From Apricaphanius iberus (taxonomy: Eukaryota; Chordata; Actinopteri; Cyprinodontiformes; Aphaniidae): a stretch of 64,000 nt of DNA. The translations under genes and the position numbers were made by a program. The stretch spans positions 576,502 to 640,501 of the forward strand of contig JAPXFQ010001402.1 of NCBI GenBank assembly GCA_028564705.1. The letters are read 5' to 3'. Under the pieces are notes generated by a model, which worked only from the letters and a program-made list of their open reading frames with translations, was not told the DNA's origin and did no database searches. Shown in pieces: positions 21,801-33,093 of this stretch; the first letter of the stretch is position 1; each line of letters opens with the position of its first letter.

Positions 21801-23800
21801 GTTTCAGCGGCTTTGTTATCATCTGGAATTTTCTTTCAATAGGAGCATATAAATTGCTTCCTTTTCTTGATAATGGATTTAAGTGAACTCCAAGAATATG
21901 TGCACGGTAGATATTATTTTGTATCTATTCCCTGATTTATACTTTTAGTAACAAATTCTCAAAGTTTCTTGAAGTTTTCTTTTTTTTCATGTTGGAATGG
22001 TAGCCAGGAATACTGATTAACCAGTAAATGTACCACACAATTGTCTTTATACTACACTCTCTGCAATCAATATATCTCCAGTACGCTCATTGTGAGACTA
22101 CTAGAACCAATTAGGTAGACCTTTGTTGAATCAGGTCACACACTTTTACAGGGTATAAATAATTACGCAGTCACTCATTTCATAGTTCATATTTTTATTC
22201 AATTGTCATTTGTTTTGTAGAAATCGTTATTTTGCCTTGACTGTAAAGAGTTTTTGCAGCTTTTTTATTAAAAAAAATTTTTTCATCATGATTTTTTGTA
22301 AGAGTGACAAAAACAGTAAAACATCCAAGTTATTGAAAGCATTTCAAGAGCACTGTAGCAACAATCATGAGCAAATCTGTCTGAAAATAATCTGAATCCT
22401 CAAAAGACAGCTTTGGCAGGAAGAAAAACAGACGGCGGGATCCAAATAAGGCCATAAAAACCTGATCGCCAGCTGTCCGTTTACTGTTTGCTTAACCAGA
22501 GCGGCTCATCCAAGCTGATCACGAAGTGAGACTAGAAGACTGAAAGTTGTGACTTCTGGGATTACTGGGGAGGCGCAGGCGTTATTAAGGCAGACTTGGA
22601 CGAATGGGTCCCAAGGGATGGACGGTGGAGGTCTGGAAGGATAGGAAGGGAGTTAAAGAAAATGAACATGACGTGAAGAAAGAGTAAGGCTGGGATAATG
22701 AATAGAGGGAGAGAAAAGAAAATATTGAAAGGAGACTGAGGGAGGAGGAAAGAGGGAGGGCCCAGACTGAAAAGCTTTCTTTGTTGGTATGAGCTAAAAA
22801 TACTGCCAATTCTATAAGAACACCCTATCGCTTTTTTGGCACCTATATGTGTATCAGTTTGTGTTATGTATCATACTTCATCATTGCCAAGACTAGGGAT
22901 TAGCCCCAGGGGTTAAGTCGCCACATGGAAAGGTCCAGCAACACATATAAACCAAGCACACACACTTTAAAACCTCAACAGATGCAAACCCATTATAGTT
23001 ATATACATACAAACACACATAAATATAATCCCTGTCACCTGACCGTCCCAGTACAACGATTCCGGATTTTTTGACTGTCTGTTTGTAGTATGACCAAATG
23101 GGAAGAATTAATTTTATGGTATTATGTTACACTGACATTTCTTTCTACTACTGGCCATCGTATATTATCCTGGGCTTCCCCATTACGCCACAGTCATAAA
23201 AGCCAGATGTCCAATTTGTTTAAGAGTGGAAGTAACAGTTGCTGTGACTCTGTGAAGTCGTTATACAGATAGATGTTTCAACAGTTTAAAGATAAACTGC
23301 TTTAACTGGCTTTCAGAGTAATAGTCAATGCTAAGTATGTTCTTGTCATGATTTCAGGAATCCTTCTTACCCATATGCAGACTCAGAGAGTAAAATTTGA
23401 GAAAGAACTTATTTGAAACAATAAATTGTCAGGCAGGGAAACGAAGACTCTGGGAGGAACCGAGATCTGCAGGTTGGGAGGAGATCTTAGATTCTGGTAG
23501 GTTGAAGTGCAATGTTGATTATCATAAATAACTAAGTTTGAAAGTGTTTGCTGAAGCTTGAGGATGGTGCTAAGTTCTGGGAGGGAGCGACTGTGCTGGT
23601 AGATGGATCCAGAGGTACTGTCACTGAGTGAGTTCTTTTTTCTGGTTAGCAGGCAGACTGACATCCAGGGCGAAGCGTGAACTGAAGGTCCTTACTGCGG
23701 TAGATGAACTCAGGGCTCAAGGATGATCATAGGAGAACTTGGGAGACTGGCTCAACACTGGAGGATTCCGGGTAGGTCAACAACCATACATTAAATGAGC
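21801..23800. other. unassigned DNA
   Basis: A purine-rich tract (22620-22760) and simple sequence are the only structure. From 23344 (TGTCATGATTTC) to the hAT element the sequence resembles, at its start, that at 46474 (TGTCATGGTTTC); both may begin a related decayed LTR-like repeat, but no second end was found. Confidence 0.35.
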
Positions 23801-23808
23801 ATCTGAAA

Positions 23809-25039
23809 TAGGGCTGGGACGACGCGTCGACGTAATCGATTACGTCGACACGTAAAATACATTGATGCGTCATGGCTTTCAAAACAAACACGGCGGGACA
23901 AAGTAGTGTCAGCATGAGTGAGTCAGTTGACTTAAATGCCTCCATCCGAGCTCGCAATTCAAAGGCATGGAACTATTTCAAAAAATAAAAGGAAGCTATT
24001 TTTTCGTCTGCCGGCTTTGCAAAATGGAAACAGCTTATGAAAACATGACGGCTATGCACCAGCACCTCAAACAGCGGCATCCAGGAGCAGTTCCAACAAA
24101 TGATTAAACACCGTAAGTTTTCAACTTTTTTACTAACGCTATGTATTTTACCCTATAAATCACCCAAACACCCCCACGAAGAGGGCTTATACTCATACAC
24201 AGCTGTGTCTGGTGTATGTTACTGCAATTTGTTTGTTTGGTTTTTATTTGTGACCCGTGTTGGCAGAATGAGTCGGAATGCGCACAGACTGATTATGAGC
24301 AAAAGCCGAAAATGTGAGAGAGTGTTATTTGGTTGCGGTAAACATGTTTGTTAACAAAGGTAATGCACTACCTACCCGCTAAACATAGCAGTCTTGGACA
24401 TTAATACAACATTGTTTAAGTGCTTGCAAAAGTAAACCGACAACAAACTCTTGATCGTCACGTTTAATAATGCATCATCCTGTTGGAATACTATTTTTTT
24501 ACTTCATGCTTCTCCAGTTTATCGGATTCAAAAGTTAAAAGTTGCCATCTAAAAAAGTGAAGAAAAGAAAAAACTGAAAAGAATTTGCAGAATTTTATTG
24601 TATTGAACAGCGCCTGTTGCAAATCTTATGTCAGAAACAGCAGAAAAATATTTTTTCTCTGCACTTTTTTTTGCATAAAGTGAATGTTAAGTTTGTTTGT
24701 TTATATTTTTGGTGGTATTTTCTCTCCTTTATTTATATGATTTCTTTGCACAACATTTAACTTCTTGTTAAATGCAACCTCTAACATAAGATTGTACTAA
24801 TACTACAACTTTATTTTTTGGAATTTTTTTTAACAATTAAATTATGTTTAAATGAAGAAATTTGTTTATTTAATGGAAATACATTAATTAATTAATAATA
24901 AATCAATAATAAATCAAATAATCGATAATCAAATTGAATCAAAATCGAATTGAAAAATTAATCATTAGATTAATCGATGCATCGAAAAAATAATCGCTAG
25001 ATTAATCGATTACTAAAATAATAGTTTTGCCCAGCCCTA
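23809..25039 (+). mobile_element. hAT element, internally deleted, 1231 bp
   Basis: Inverted ends TAGGGCTGGG at 23809 and CCCAGCCCTA at 25039 are flanked by 8-bp duplications ATCTGAAA (23801-23808) and GTCTGAAA (25040-25047), 7 of 8 matching. Eight-base target duplications and BED fingers define hAT. The left end also has the palindromic GACGTAATCGATTACGTC. Only a BED-type exon remains; the catalytic and dimerisation regions are absent, so it needs a transposase from elsewhere. Confidence 0.88.
23890..24105 (+). pseudogene. BED zinc-finger exon of a hAT transposase
   Basis: BED fingers bind transposon ends. The block shows SKAWNYF, then in a shifted frame CRLCKMETAYENM and HQHLKQRHPGA: Cys-x2-Cys and His-x4-5-His of the finger with the leading aromatic pair. 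A stop and frame change separates the two halves near 23985. The frame ends with TAA at 24103-24105. No further transposase exon follows. Confidence 0.75.
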
Positions 25040-25047
25040 GTCTGAAA

Positions 25048-25184
25048 GCTCCTTAAGAAGACCTGGAGGTCTCATGAGCACCAGGTGTTGCCAATCAGCC
25101 TGTTCATACTGTCCAGCGAAGATCTTCTCTAAAACCAATGCCTCACTCTGCACAATAAAAACTCAGTCACTCACAGAACCTAGC
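25048..25184. other. spacer between hAT and L1
   Basis: Continuous with the sequence left of the hAT element; contains one AATAAAA. Nothing else recognised. Confidence 0.4.
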
Positions 25185-25202
25185 AGTTCTAGGGTTAAAC
25201 AC
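25185..25202 (+). repeat. target-site duplication of the L1, left copy
   Basis: AGTTCTAGGGTTAAACAC, identical to 30217-30234. Eighteen bases is a normal length for endonuclease-driven L1 insertion, and it fixes both ends of the element. Confidence 0.95.
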
Positions 25203-25208
25203 TTCCGG

Positions 25209-25218
25209 CAAGATGGCG
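25209..25218 (+). promoter_or_regulatory. YY1-like site at the L1 5' end
   Basis: CAAGATGGCG lies seven bases inside the element, just after CTTCCGG, an ETS-type motif. AAGATGGC is the YY1 core, and human L1 has a YY1 site at nearly the same position that sets the start of transcription. Function here is inferred. Confidence 0.45.
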
Positions 25219-25347
25219 CTCTGAGCAGCATGTCCGGCTAGGAGCTCTTACTATTTCCCTCGAAATTGCAAAGTTAATAGCCCTTTTTACTCTCACTTAG
25301 TTTGCTAAAACTTTGTAGATTGAGTAGTGAAGTCGTCTTCTTCATTT

Positions 25348-26148
25348 ATGAGTTTAACGGATCACGCTTACTGTGTGGAAATGTCGAGTGAGAAGTTCGT
25401 GAGTGGAAGCAAACGTGCTGCTCCACCAACTACTCCTAGCAAGCTTCAGCTGCAGACTAAGAAGAAAAATAAGGCGGAAGAGGAAAATCCAGCAGAAGTT
25501 GAGGACTGTACTCTGATAATGATTCTGAATGCGGTAACCAATCTGTCTGAAAGATTTGATATTCAACAAAATAAAATGGAAGGGTTTGCTGCCAGGATGG
25601 AGGAACAGCATAGCATGTTATCGGAGCTAAAAGAAGAAGTCTCTCTGAATAAGAAGAAAACAGAAATGCTTGAAAGTCAACTGGTAAAACTTCAAGACGA
25701 GTTGCTTGCAATAAAAGAAAAGTATAAGGAACAAGAGAGATATAAGAGGAGGTGGACACTGCGACTTAAGGGAATCGGAGAAAAAGATAATGAAGACATC
25801 AAAAGCATCGTAACTGATATTCTGTCCAAAATTGCTCCTGGGGTCCTGTGGAATTTCCAGGATATGGTGGACACTGTTCATCGTATTGGGAAAAAAGATA
25901 CTCTCCACACAAGGCAAGTGATTATCCAGTTTGTGAAGAGAGAGTGCAGAGACCTCATCTGGAAGCTTTCGAAAAACTGTGAAGTTTGCAAGAAAAACGG
26001 TTTAAGATTTGCGGAAGATTTGATTCAAGAAGACAGAGAAGCGAGGAGGTTGTTGTGGCCGAAGATTAAGGAGGCACGAGAGAAGAACAAGAGGGCGTAC
26101 TTCAGAGGACCGTTCGCATTTATAGAAAACACCCAGATTTTCCCCTGA
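25348..26148 (+). CDS. L1 ORF1: RNA-binding chaperone-type protein
   Basis: The intact frame (266 residues from the ATG at 25348; a second ATG is at 25381) encodes the protein that coats L1 RNA and forms trimers. Order: basic N-terminus (TKKKNK), a coiled coil over about residues 60-135 (leucine heptads, SMLSELKEEVSLNKK, MLESQLVKLQDELL), an RRM-like domain opening with RWTLRLKGIGE, and a C-terminal domain with DTVHRIG, ARRLLWPKIKEAR and AYFRG, typical of L1/Tx1 ORF1. No stop or shift was seen. It is preceded by a 145-base leader and followed after about 75 bases by ORF2. Confidence 0.9.
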   Translation: MSLTDHAYCVEMSSEKFVSGSKRAAPPTTPSKLQLQTKKKNKAEEENPAEVEDCTLIMILNAVTNLSERFDIQQNKMEGFAARMEEQHSMLSELKEEVSLNKKKTEMLESQLVKLQDELLAIKEKYKEQERYKRRWTLRLKGIGEKDNEDIKSIVTDILSKIAPGVLWNFQDMVDTVHRIGKKDTLHTRQVIIQFVKRECRDLIWKLSKNCEVCKKNGLRFAEDLIQEDREARRLLWPKIKEAREKNKRAYFRGPFAFIENTQIFP

Positions 26149-26224
26149 AGAGGGCAGCGGTGGCTTTCTGAGTGAGTTGTAATGATGTTTAGAGGGTCAG
26201 TTCTACCTTTCTTCACTTAGCTAG

Positions 26225-29200
26225 GCTTTGGTGAATCTTTACATTCCTGTTGTATCTAATTTAGCTTTTTTGTTGTCTTCTATTTTTATAAGTTCAAGAT
26301 TATCCTTTATTTCTTTAAACACAAGAGGACTTAAAGACATTACAAAAAGAAAGGCATTATTTTTATTTTGTAAGGAACAAAAAGCACAAGTTATTTTTCT
26401 TCAAGAGACTCATTCAAATGAAGAAGACAAGTCATTTTGGAAGAATCAATGGGGGGACACTGTTCTCTTTAGTCATGGATCCAACAAATCTGCAGGTGTG
26501 ATGATTTGTTTAAATAACTGTCCGGGTAAGATTATTGAATATAAATCAGACTCAAAGGGACATTGGATTATTGCTATTTTGAATTTTGATGGGGTTTTTT
26601 GGATTGTTTGTAACATTTAGGGATATAATTTGGTAACAGAAAACAAAATAATCTTAAACGAAATTACAAAAATTATTGGAGAATATAAACTTAAATATCC
26701 AACAGATAATATTTTGTTTGGGGGTGACTTTAACTGCGTACCTGTTGAATGGATGGATAGATTTACCACTAAATTCTCTACACATTCATATAATCCAATA
26801 TTAAGTAGTTTTTGTTTAAACAACTCTCTGTCAGATGCTTGGAGACTTATTAACCCGCATATTAGACTATTTTCATGGATACGTACAAATGGCAGTAATA
26901 AATCAAGAATTGATTTATGGCTAGTATCTCAAAAGATTTTAGACCTTATTTCTCATGCTCAAATATCGGCTGCCCCTGTTACGGATCACTGTGTTGTTTC
27001 TATTAACTTAACCCCTAAAACAGTAAATATAAATAGAAATAGGTACTGGAAGTTTAATGCGTTATTTTTGAATGATGAAGTATACTGTACAATGATTAAG
27101 AAACTTTTATTCTCTGTCAAAGAAAATCTTTATCTTGACTCTGCAGGAAAGAGATGGGAATACTTCAAATACGAAGTTAAAAATTTTTCTATCAGTTATA
27201 GTAAAGAAAGAGGGAAAAAAATAAAGAAACAGAAAGACAATTGTTAAGAGATTTGAATAAGATTTGTGGTGTTTGTACTCTTTCAGATAGTAATAGAGAA
27301 GAATTTTTAAAACTACAATCAAAACTAGATGAGCTTTATTTAAAAAAGGCTCAAGGATCCTTCATTCGCTCAAGAGCAAAATGGATAGAAGATGGAGAGA
27401 AGAATAGCTCATACTTCAGTAAATTGGAGAAAAATAGACAGACAAAAAAATGCGATAAATTCACTAAATATTAATGGTAGGGTAATTGAAGATCAAAAAG
27501 AAATTTCAATCAGTATATATAAGTTTTATCGTCAATTACACTCTTCTCACTTCAAAGAATTAGATTTAAAACAGTTCAACTATACTGAAAAGTTTATCCC
27601 CAAGATTAACCTAGAATTTAAAAAAGAATGTGATATGAATTTGAATATTTCTGAACTCGATAAGGTTATTCAGAAAATGGCACTTGGCAAATCTCCTGGC
27701 CAGGATGGTCTAACCACAAATTTTTATAAATGTTTCTGGAAGGATATCAGAGAACTTCTATTTGAAGTTTTAGAAGAATGTATACGGAATAATTCACTGC
27801 TAACCACGATGAAACAAGGAATAATAATATTGATTCCTAAACCCAACAAAGATAAATCTATCATTGATAATTTAAGACCTATTACGTTATTGAATGTGGA
27901 TTATAAATTATTCACTCATGCACTGGCTAACAGACTCAAAAGTGGCATTAATGATTTCATTAGTGAATCTCGATCTGGTTTTCTTCCAAATAGGCTTATT
28001 CATAACAACATTCGGCTGATACTTGATTTGTTAGATTATGGAAATTTAATAGAAGATGATGGTGCTATACTATTTTTAGATTTTTTCAAAGCCTTTGATA
28101 GTCTCGAACATCAGTTATTTATAAAGTCACTTCAACACTTTGGTTTTGGTAAAAAATTCATCGATATTATTACTTTCTTATATAAAGATTTATCGAGTGC
28201 TGTTCTTCTTTCATCGGGAACGACAACCAGATTTCCAGTTAATAGAGGAATTAGACAAGGTGATCCTATTAGTCCACTGCTCTTTATTATAGCAACAGAA
28301 ATGCTAACTTTACTAATTCATAATGAGCAATCAATTAAACCGTTAACAGTGGCAGGACATTCACTTAAAATAATTCAGCTAGCAGATGACACTGCATTAA
28401 TGTTAAATAGTACGAAGGAAATTCCTAATGCCATGAAGGTGCTGTCTCTGTTCTCACAAGCCTCAGGTTTAAGATTGAACACTAACAAATGTGAAATCTT
28501 AACTATTCATGATATTGATGATTCTCATATTTGCAGTATCCCTATTAAAAATGAAATTAAGTATTTGTGCATGAAGATTAATAAAAACTTTAAAGAGAGA
28601 GTTGATAACAATATTCAACCGATAATTGATAAAAATCAAAAGATTCTAAGTAGTTGGCTCCAAAGAAATATATCAATTTTTGGAAGAATTCTTCTAACAA
28701 AAATGGAGAGTATTTCTAGATTAATCTATCCTGCATTTTCAATAGATATCCCTGAACAATTTATTAAGAAAATAAATAAAATACAATATGACTTTATTTG
28801 GAATAATAAACATGTGATTAGAAAAAATGATCTAGTAAAACCTGTGGATGAAGGGGGTTTGAATGTTATTGATTTTAATGTAATGAATGGGGTTATTAAA
28901 TTACAATGGCTAAAAAAAATTTTAATTAAGAAAAATTCATTCTGGTTCAGTATTCCTACATTTCTTTTTGAAAAGATTGGAGGTATAGATTTTCTGTTAA
29001 AATGTGATTTTGATCCTCTTAAATTACCCATCAAACTTTCTAACTATCATAAACAAGTTTTGCTCTACTGGAAAATGATATACTCACATAACTTTAGCCC
29101 ACATTCCTCCTCTATATGGAATAACAGATTTGTTCTATATAAACGAAAATCTATATATTATAAAAGTTGGATGGACAAAGGGGTTTGGGCTATAGTTCAG

Positions 29201-30001
29201 TTGATGGACAATAATGGTAGGTTCATGGAGCATAATGATTTTAATATTAAATATAATCTAGACTGTTCCTTAACGGAATTTTCTAGAGTTATAAAGGCTG
29301 TTTCTCCAGCTATTAGTCAGATGATCAGTCAAAGTATCCTACATGGATCAATTACTCCTAAACTCCCTAATTTATTCATAGATGGCTTGTGTTTTACAGA
29401 CCCTAAATGTAATAATTCCTTCCTAAGAAGAGTCTTGTCAGACAAGCTTTTCCCCATTCCTGTCAGAAGGAAAATTCTTTGTCCGATTCTCTCAAACATA
29501 GATACCAAATTCATAAGAACAGGTTTTCTTTCTTATCCCCTTCTCCCCAAAATGAAGGAAATCCACTTTAAAACGATTAATAATATATATCCATGTAAGG
29601 AATTCTTGCATATCAGATTTAACATACAAGATAATTTATGTCCTTTATGTAATGATGATATTGAAACTCAGAATCACCTTTTCTATGACTGCAACTTGGT
29701 AAGTACCTTTTGGTCAGAATTATACAATTGGCTTTTATCCAAAAAGAGTTATGACATCCCCTCTTTCACTTATAGAACTATTCAGTTTGGTTGTTTAAAT
29801 AAAAATAAACAGATTCAATTTGTTGTTAGCAATTTGATAATTTTAGGGAAATTTTTTATTCACAAGTGCCGTTTTATGAAAGTGAATCCAAATGTTCTGT
29901 TTTTCAAAAATGATTTTATTTTGTTTTGCAAATCCCTAAAAAATGTAAATAATACTCATGCTGTAAAACTTCTTAGTTTTCTAGAAGATCTTTTGAACTA
30001 A
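26225..30001 (+). pseudogene. L1 ORF2: APE endonuclease, reverse transcriptase, Cys-rich end
   Basis: The frame opens at 26225 without an ATG near its start. The endonuclease shows SLNTRGL, FLQETHS, GGDFNCV, SRIDLWLVS and TDHCVV. An in-frame TAG (26618-26620) and one frameshift near 27200 follow, and another in the A-run at 27446-27452. The reverse transcriptase (27450 on) is intact: SPGQDGL, LRPITLLNVDYK, SGFLPNR, FLDFFKAFDSLEH, IRQGDPISPLLF and LADDTALML, where the catalytic box is LADD, not the common YADD. The C-terminal zinc-like motif CPLC..HLFYDC lies near 29640-29690. Apart from the three lesions, length and order are complete. Confidence 0.92.
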
Positions 30002-30216
30002 TGCCTGTTTTTTTTTTTTTTTTTGGTCCTCTGTCTTTTATTTTTGTTTTATAAGCCTGTGTTCTTGTTTTGTTGTATGTATAAATCCTGTGGTTCCTGC
30101 TGCTTAGACTTTTTTCCATTTGTAATTTATATAGGTTATTAGTTTGCCTACTGAGTTTTCGTTCTTATGTATTCTCTTACTTTGTAATGTGAATGATGTT
30201 CAATAAAAAAAAAAAA
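30002..30216 (+). terminator. L1 3' UTR, poly(A) signal and tail
   Basis: A T-run at 30008-30024 follows the stop; AATAAA at 30202 passes directly into the A tail before the duplication. The UTR is short and AT-rich, unlike the long G-rich UTR of the other L1 family. Confidence 0.8.
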
Positions 30217-30234
30217 AGTTCTAGGGTTAAACAC
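30217..30234 (+). repeat. target-site duplication of the L1, right copy
   Basis: Identical to 25185-25202. Its first base could belong to the A tail. Confidence 0.93.
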
Positions 30235-31125
30235 ATGGTACGTCTTTTTTGCCATTACATATTCTCAATTGAAACAGCTACAAAAGATATCTTACCATTG
30301 CTTTTAGATCGTTTTAAAATAATCTTTAGAAAATGTTAGCAGAAACTAAAATTATGCGGGTGAGTAAATACAGATAGGGACACATTTATTTACCAACTCT
30401 TCAATTTAATACAGTGTTCTTGTAGCTTCTTGAGTGGAATAGTTGTTTTAAAATTAGAAAGTTGTGGGTTTAGTTTCCCTGGGCAGAGCGTTTACTCCCA
30501 TGTTCCATGCTGATCTGCGTATCACATAATGAATTTATGCTTCAGTGGATGAATGTGGCTCCAGGTTAAAGTGCTTTGAAAACTTTAAATGGAACAATAT
30601 TTTGAGAACTGTTCAGAACATTTTTTGACCATTGTTTGAGGATCTATACATCGTATGAAACTTTGTTGAGAATGAAAATGGTCCAGGTGCCCTAAAAAAT
30701 GGACAAATACAATCCCATAATAAAGCCCTACAATTAAAAGCTTAACAGCCTTTCCCTGCCCTCTCGACCAAGAAGTGAATATTAAATAAGGTGCATGATG
30801 ATTGACCAGTTTACCCAATAGCTCTAATATGCTGCTATATTATCAGTAGCTCAGGCAAGCATTTTCCTACTTTTGGCACACAATGAGGTGGTGCATTATC
30901 GGCTCCTACATTAGGCGTGTATCCACTATCGGAACTTTAGGGTAATTTAACCAAATCTTTTTATGACAGGGTAATCTGGTGACCTACTTCTCTTATCCGC
31001 TGTGTCTCTATACATAAACGTCCCTCTCAAAAAAGGTTCTCAGAGCAGCCGAAATAACAGGCTTACATGGAAAAAGTAGGGCTTGTTGCTATGTTTCTGT
31101 TTGATCTGACTCGATCCAGCTATTT
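30235..31125. other. unassigned DNA
   Basis: No gene or repeat boundary recognised. The last part (31030-31125) is directly upstream of the tandem duplication. Confidence 0.4.
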
Positions 31126-32428
31126 CAAGTACATACTCCATTGGTTCCTGGAATGGCCTTGAAAATGGCCCCGTTTGTCCGGCCCGATGAAGTGGAGACA
31201 TGCTAAGGTTCCGATCAATTTACCCTGGAGATCCGACAGTGGAAATGCATCCATTTATACTTTGCCAATGTTAAAATGGGTTGGGACATGAACATTTAAA
31301 CGGGTTTGTCTTACTGGGCTTGAGCTTCTATGATGTGTCATCATAGCTTTGCTCAGACTGAATCGTTTCTCTGTGGCCGTTACAAATTTGCACAGACTTT
31401 TTGGTATGGGTCATTTGACACCCCAAGCTGCCAATTTTCAACAACAGCAATGTAAATCTGTTTTGGTTTGTTTTTTTATCCCACTCCCCTTTAAGAAATA
31501 CACCTTGTATACTGCTATTTATACTCTTATTTTGAAGATGGAAAGGATGTGGTACCTTCCTTTGCTAGTAGTCAAATCAAATCAAAGTTTATTTATAAAT
31601 CGCTTTTCCAACTACAAAAGCTTCTCAAAGTATAGGTTAAAATGACCCCACAATCACCACCCTTCCCAAACCCATAATAAAATCATCATTACAACTAAAG
31701 CCCCCCCAACTCAATCCAACCCATCTCCCACACACACATCCAGTAAAAGCAACAGTACACAAAAGCAACAAGGGGCCATTCCAAGTACATACTCCATTGG
31801 TTCCTGGAATGGCCTTGAAAAAGGCCCTGTTGTTCCAGCCTGATGAAGTGGGTACATGCTAAGGTTCCGATCAATTGACCCTGAAGATCTGACAGTGGAA
31901 ATGCATCCATTTATACTTTGCCGATGTTAAAATGGGTTGGGACATGAACACTGAAATGGGTTTGTCTTACTGGGCTTGAACTTCTATGATGTGTCATCAT
32001 AGCTTTGCTCAGACTGAATAGTTTCTCTGTGGCCGTTACAAATTTGCACAGACTTTTTGGTATGCGTCATTTGACACCCCAAGCTGTCAATTTTCAACAA
32101 CAGCAAGGTAAAGCTGTTTTGGTTTGTTTTTTATCCCAGTCCGCTTTAAGAAAGACACCTGTTATTTATACTCTTATTTTGAAGAAGGAAAGGAGGTGGT
32201 ACCTTCCTTTGCTAGCAGTCAAATCAAATCAAACTTTATTCATAAAGCGCTTTTCCAACTACAAAAGCTTCTCAAAGTGCTTTATAGGTTAAAATGAACC
32301 CACAAACACCACCCTTCCCAAACCCAAAATAAAATCATCATCACAACTATAGCCCCCCCCAACCCAATCCAACCCATCTCCCACACACACATACAGTAAA
32401 AGCAACAGTAAACAAAAGCAACAAGGGG
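31126..32428. repeat. tandem duplication of about 650 bp, two units
   Basis: Unit A (31126-31781) and unit B (31782-32428) share CAAGTACATACTCCATTGG, the following 430 bases of unidentified sequence, and the first 210 bases of the reverse L2 tail. Unit B continues into the rest of the L2 copy; unit A stops at AACAAGGGGC and restarts the flank. The duplication therefore happened after the L2 inserted. Unit B lacks a few bases that unit A has (TACTGCTATT region). Confidence 0.88.
31573..31781 (-). repeat. L2 3'-end fragment in unit A
   Basis: Reversed TTTGAT tail, AAAGCGATTTATAAATAAAC-type stem and 3' UTR of the same L2 family as copy 1. It is the duplicated end of L2 copy 2, not a separate insertion. 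Confidence 0.85.
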
Positions 32429-32880
32429 CTGAGTACAGATGAGCCAAGAAACCCCATGATGGAAGCCAACTGGATTGGCAGCAGCAGGCCAGCAGCAGCA
32501 GTCACAGCACTGACCCAGGGCGCCCAGAGGAGGGAGGGCTGGAACCCCCACCTCGATCCCGGCAACGGCCTTGAGAGCACCCAGGCAGCCACAGCCGACC
32601 ATCACCCCTGATGCAAAGGGCTCCCACAGAGGAAACAATGGAAGGAAAATTAAAATAAGACGTTAAAATAGTAAAATAAACGGTAGAAAATGAAATCAAG
32701 TATTAAAATACTGATAAGATGTTAAGACTGATAGTATCCCAAATTAAAATATAAGACAATGATAAGATATGATCAGATAAAATTGTAAAGCAGATAAATA
32801 ATCAATAATAGTCAGTTAAAAACTGAACTAAAAATTCAATCAAATTAAACAGATATTAATAAATAATAATTAGTTAAAAG

Positions 32881-33093
32881 CTAGGCTAAAAAGGTAAGTC
32901 TTGAGCCTGCCCTTAAAAACATGAACATACTCTGCGGCCCAGAGGTCCTATGGCAGCCTGTTCCAGAGGTGAGGGCCATAATAATTGAAGAACGCCTTAC
33001 CATGAGTCCGTGTCCTGACTTTGGGGGTGATAAGGAGATGGCTGCCAGAGGACCGCAGAGACCACGAGGGTTCATATGGTAAAAGCATTTCTG
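32881..33093 (-). pseudogene. L2 copy 2: reverse transcriptase C-terminal remnant
   Basis: Reads MNPRGLCGPLAAISL, SSIIMALTSGTGC and LRAGSRLTFLA in one frame, the out-of-frame shadow of the copy 1 tail; the true frame is interrupted. No catalytic motif remains because the deletion removed the palm domain. Confidence 0.7.

Larger units (their letters stand above)
25203..30216 (+). mobile_element. full-length L1/Tx1-like LINE
   Basis: The 5.0-kb element lies between perfect 18-bp duplications, with a short 5' UTR (about 145 bases), ORF1, ORF2, a 170-base 3' UTR with AATAAA, and a poly(A) tail. Complete 5' end plus exact duplication means one uninterrupted reverse-transcription event. ORF1 is intact; ORF2 has one stop and two frameshifts, so the copy is dead but young. 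Its sequence differs from the L1 pieces at 49-61 kb, so two L1 families are present. Confidence 0.93.

Noticed and set aside
25457..25917. Minus-strand frames opposite L1 ORF1
   Set aside because: Shadows of the real coding strand, rich in Phe/Leu/Ser as expected opposite Lys/Glu-rich coiled coil.
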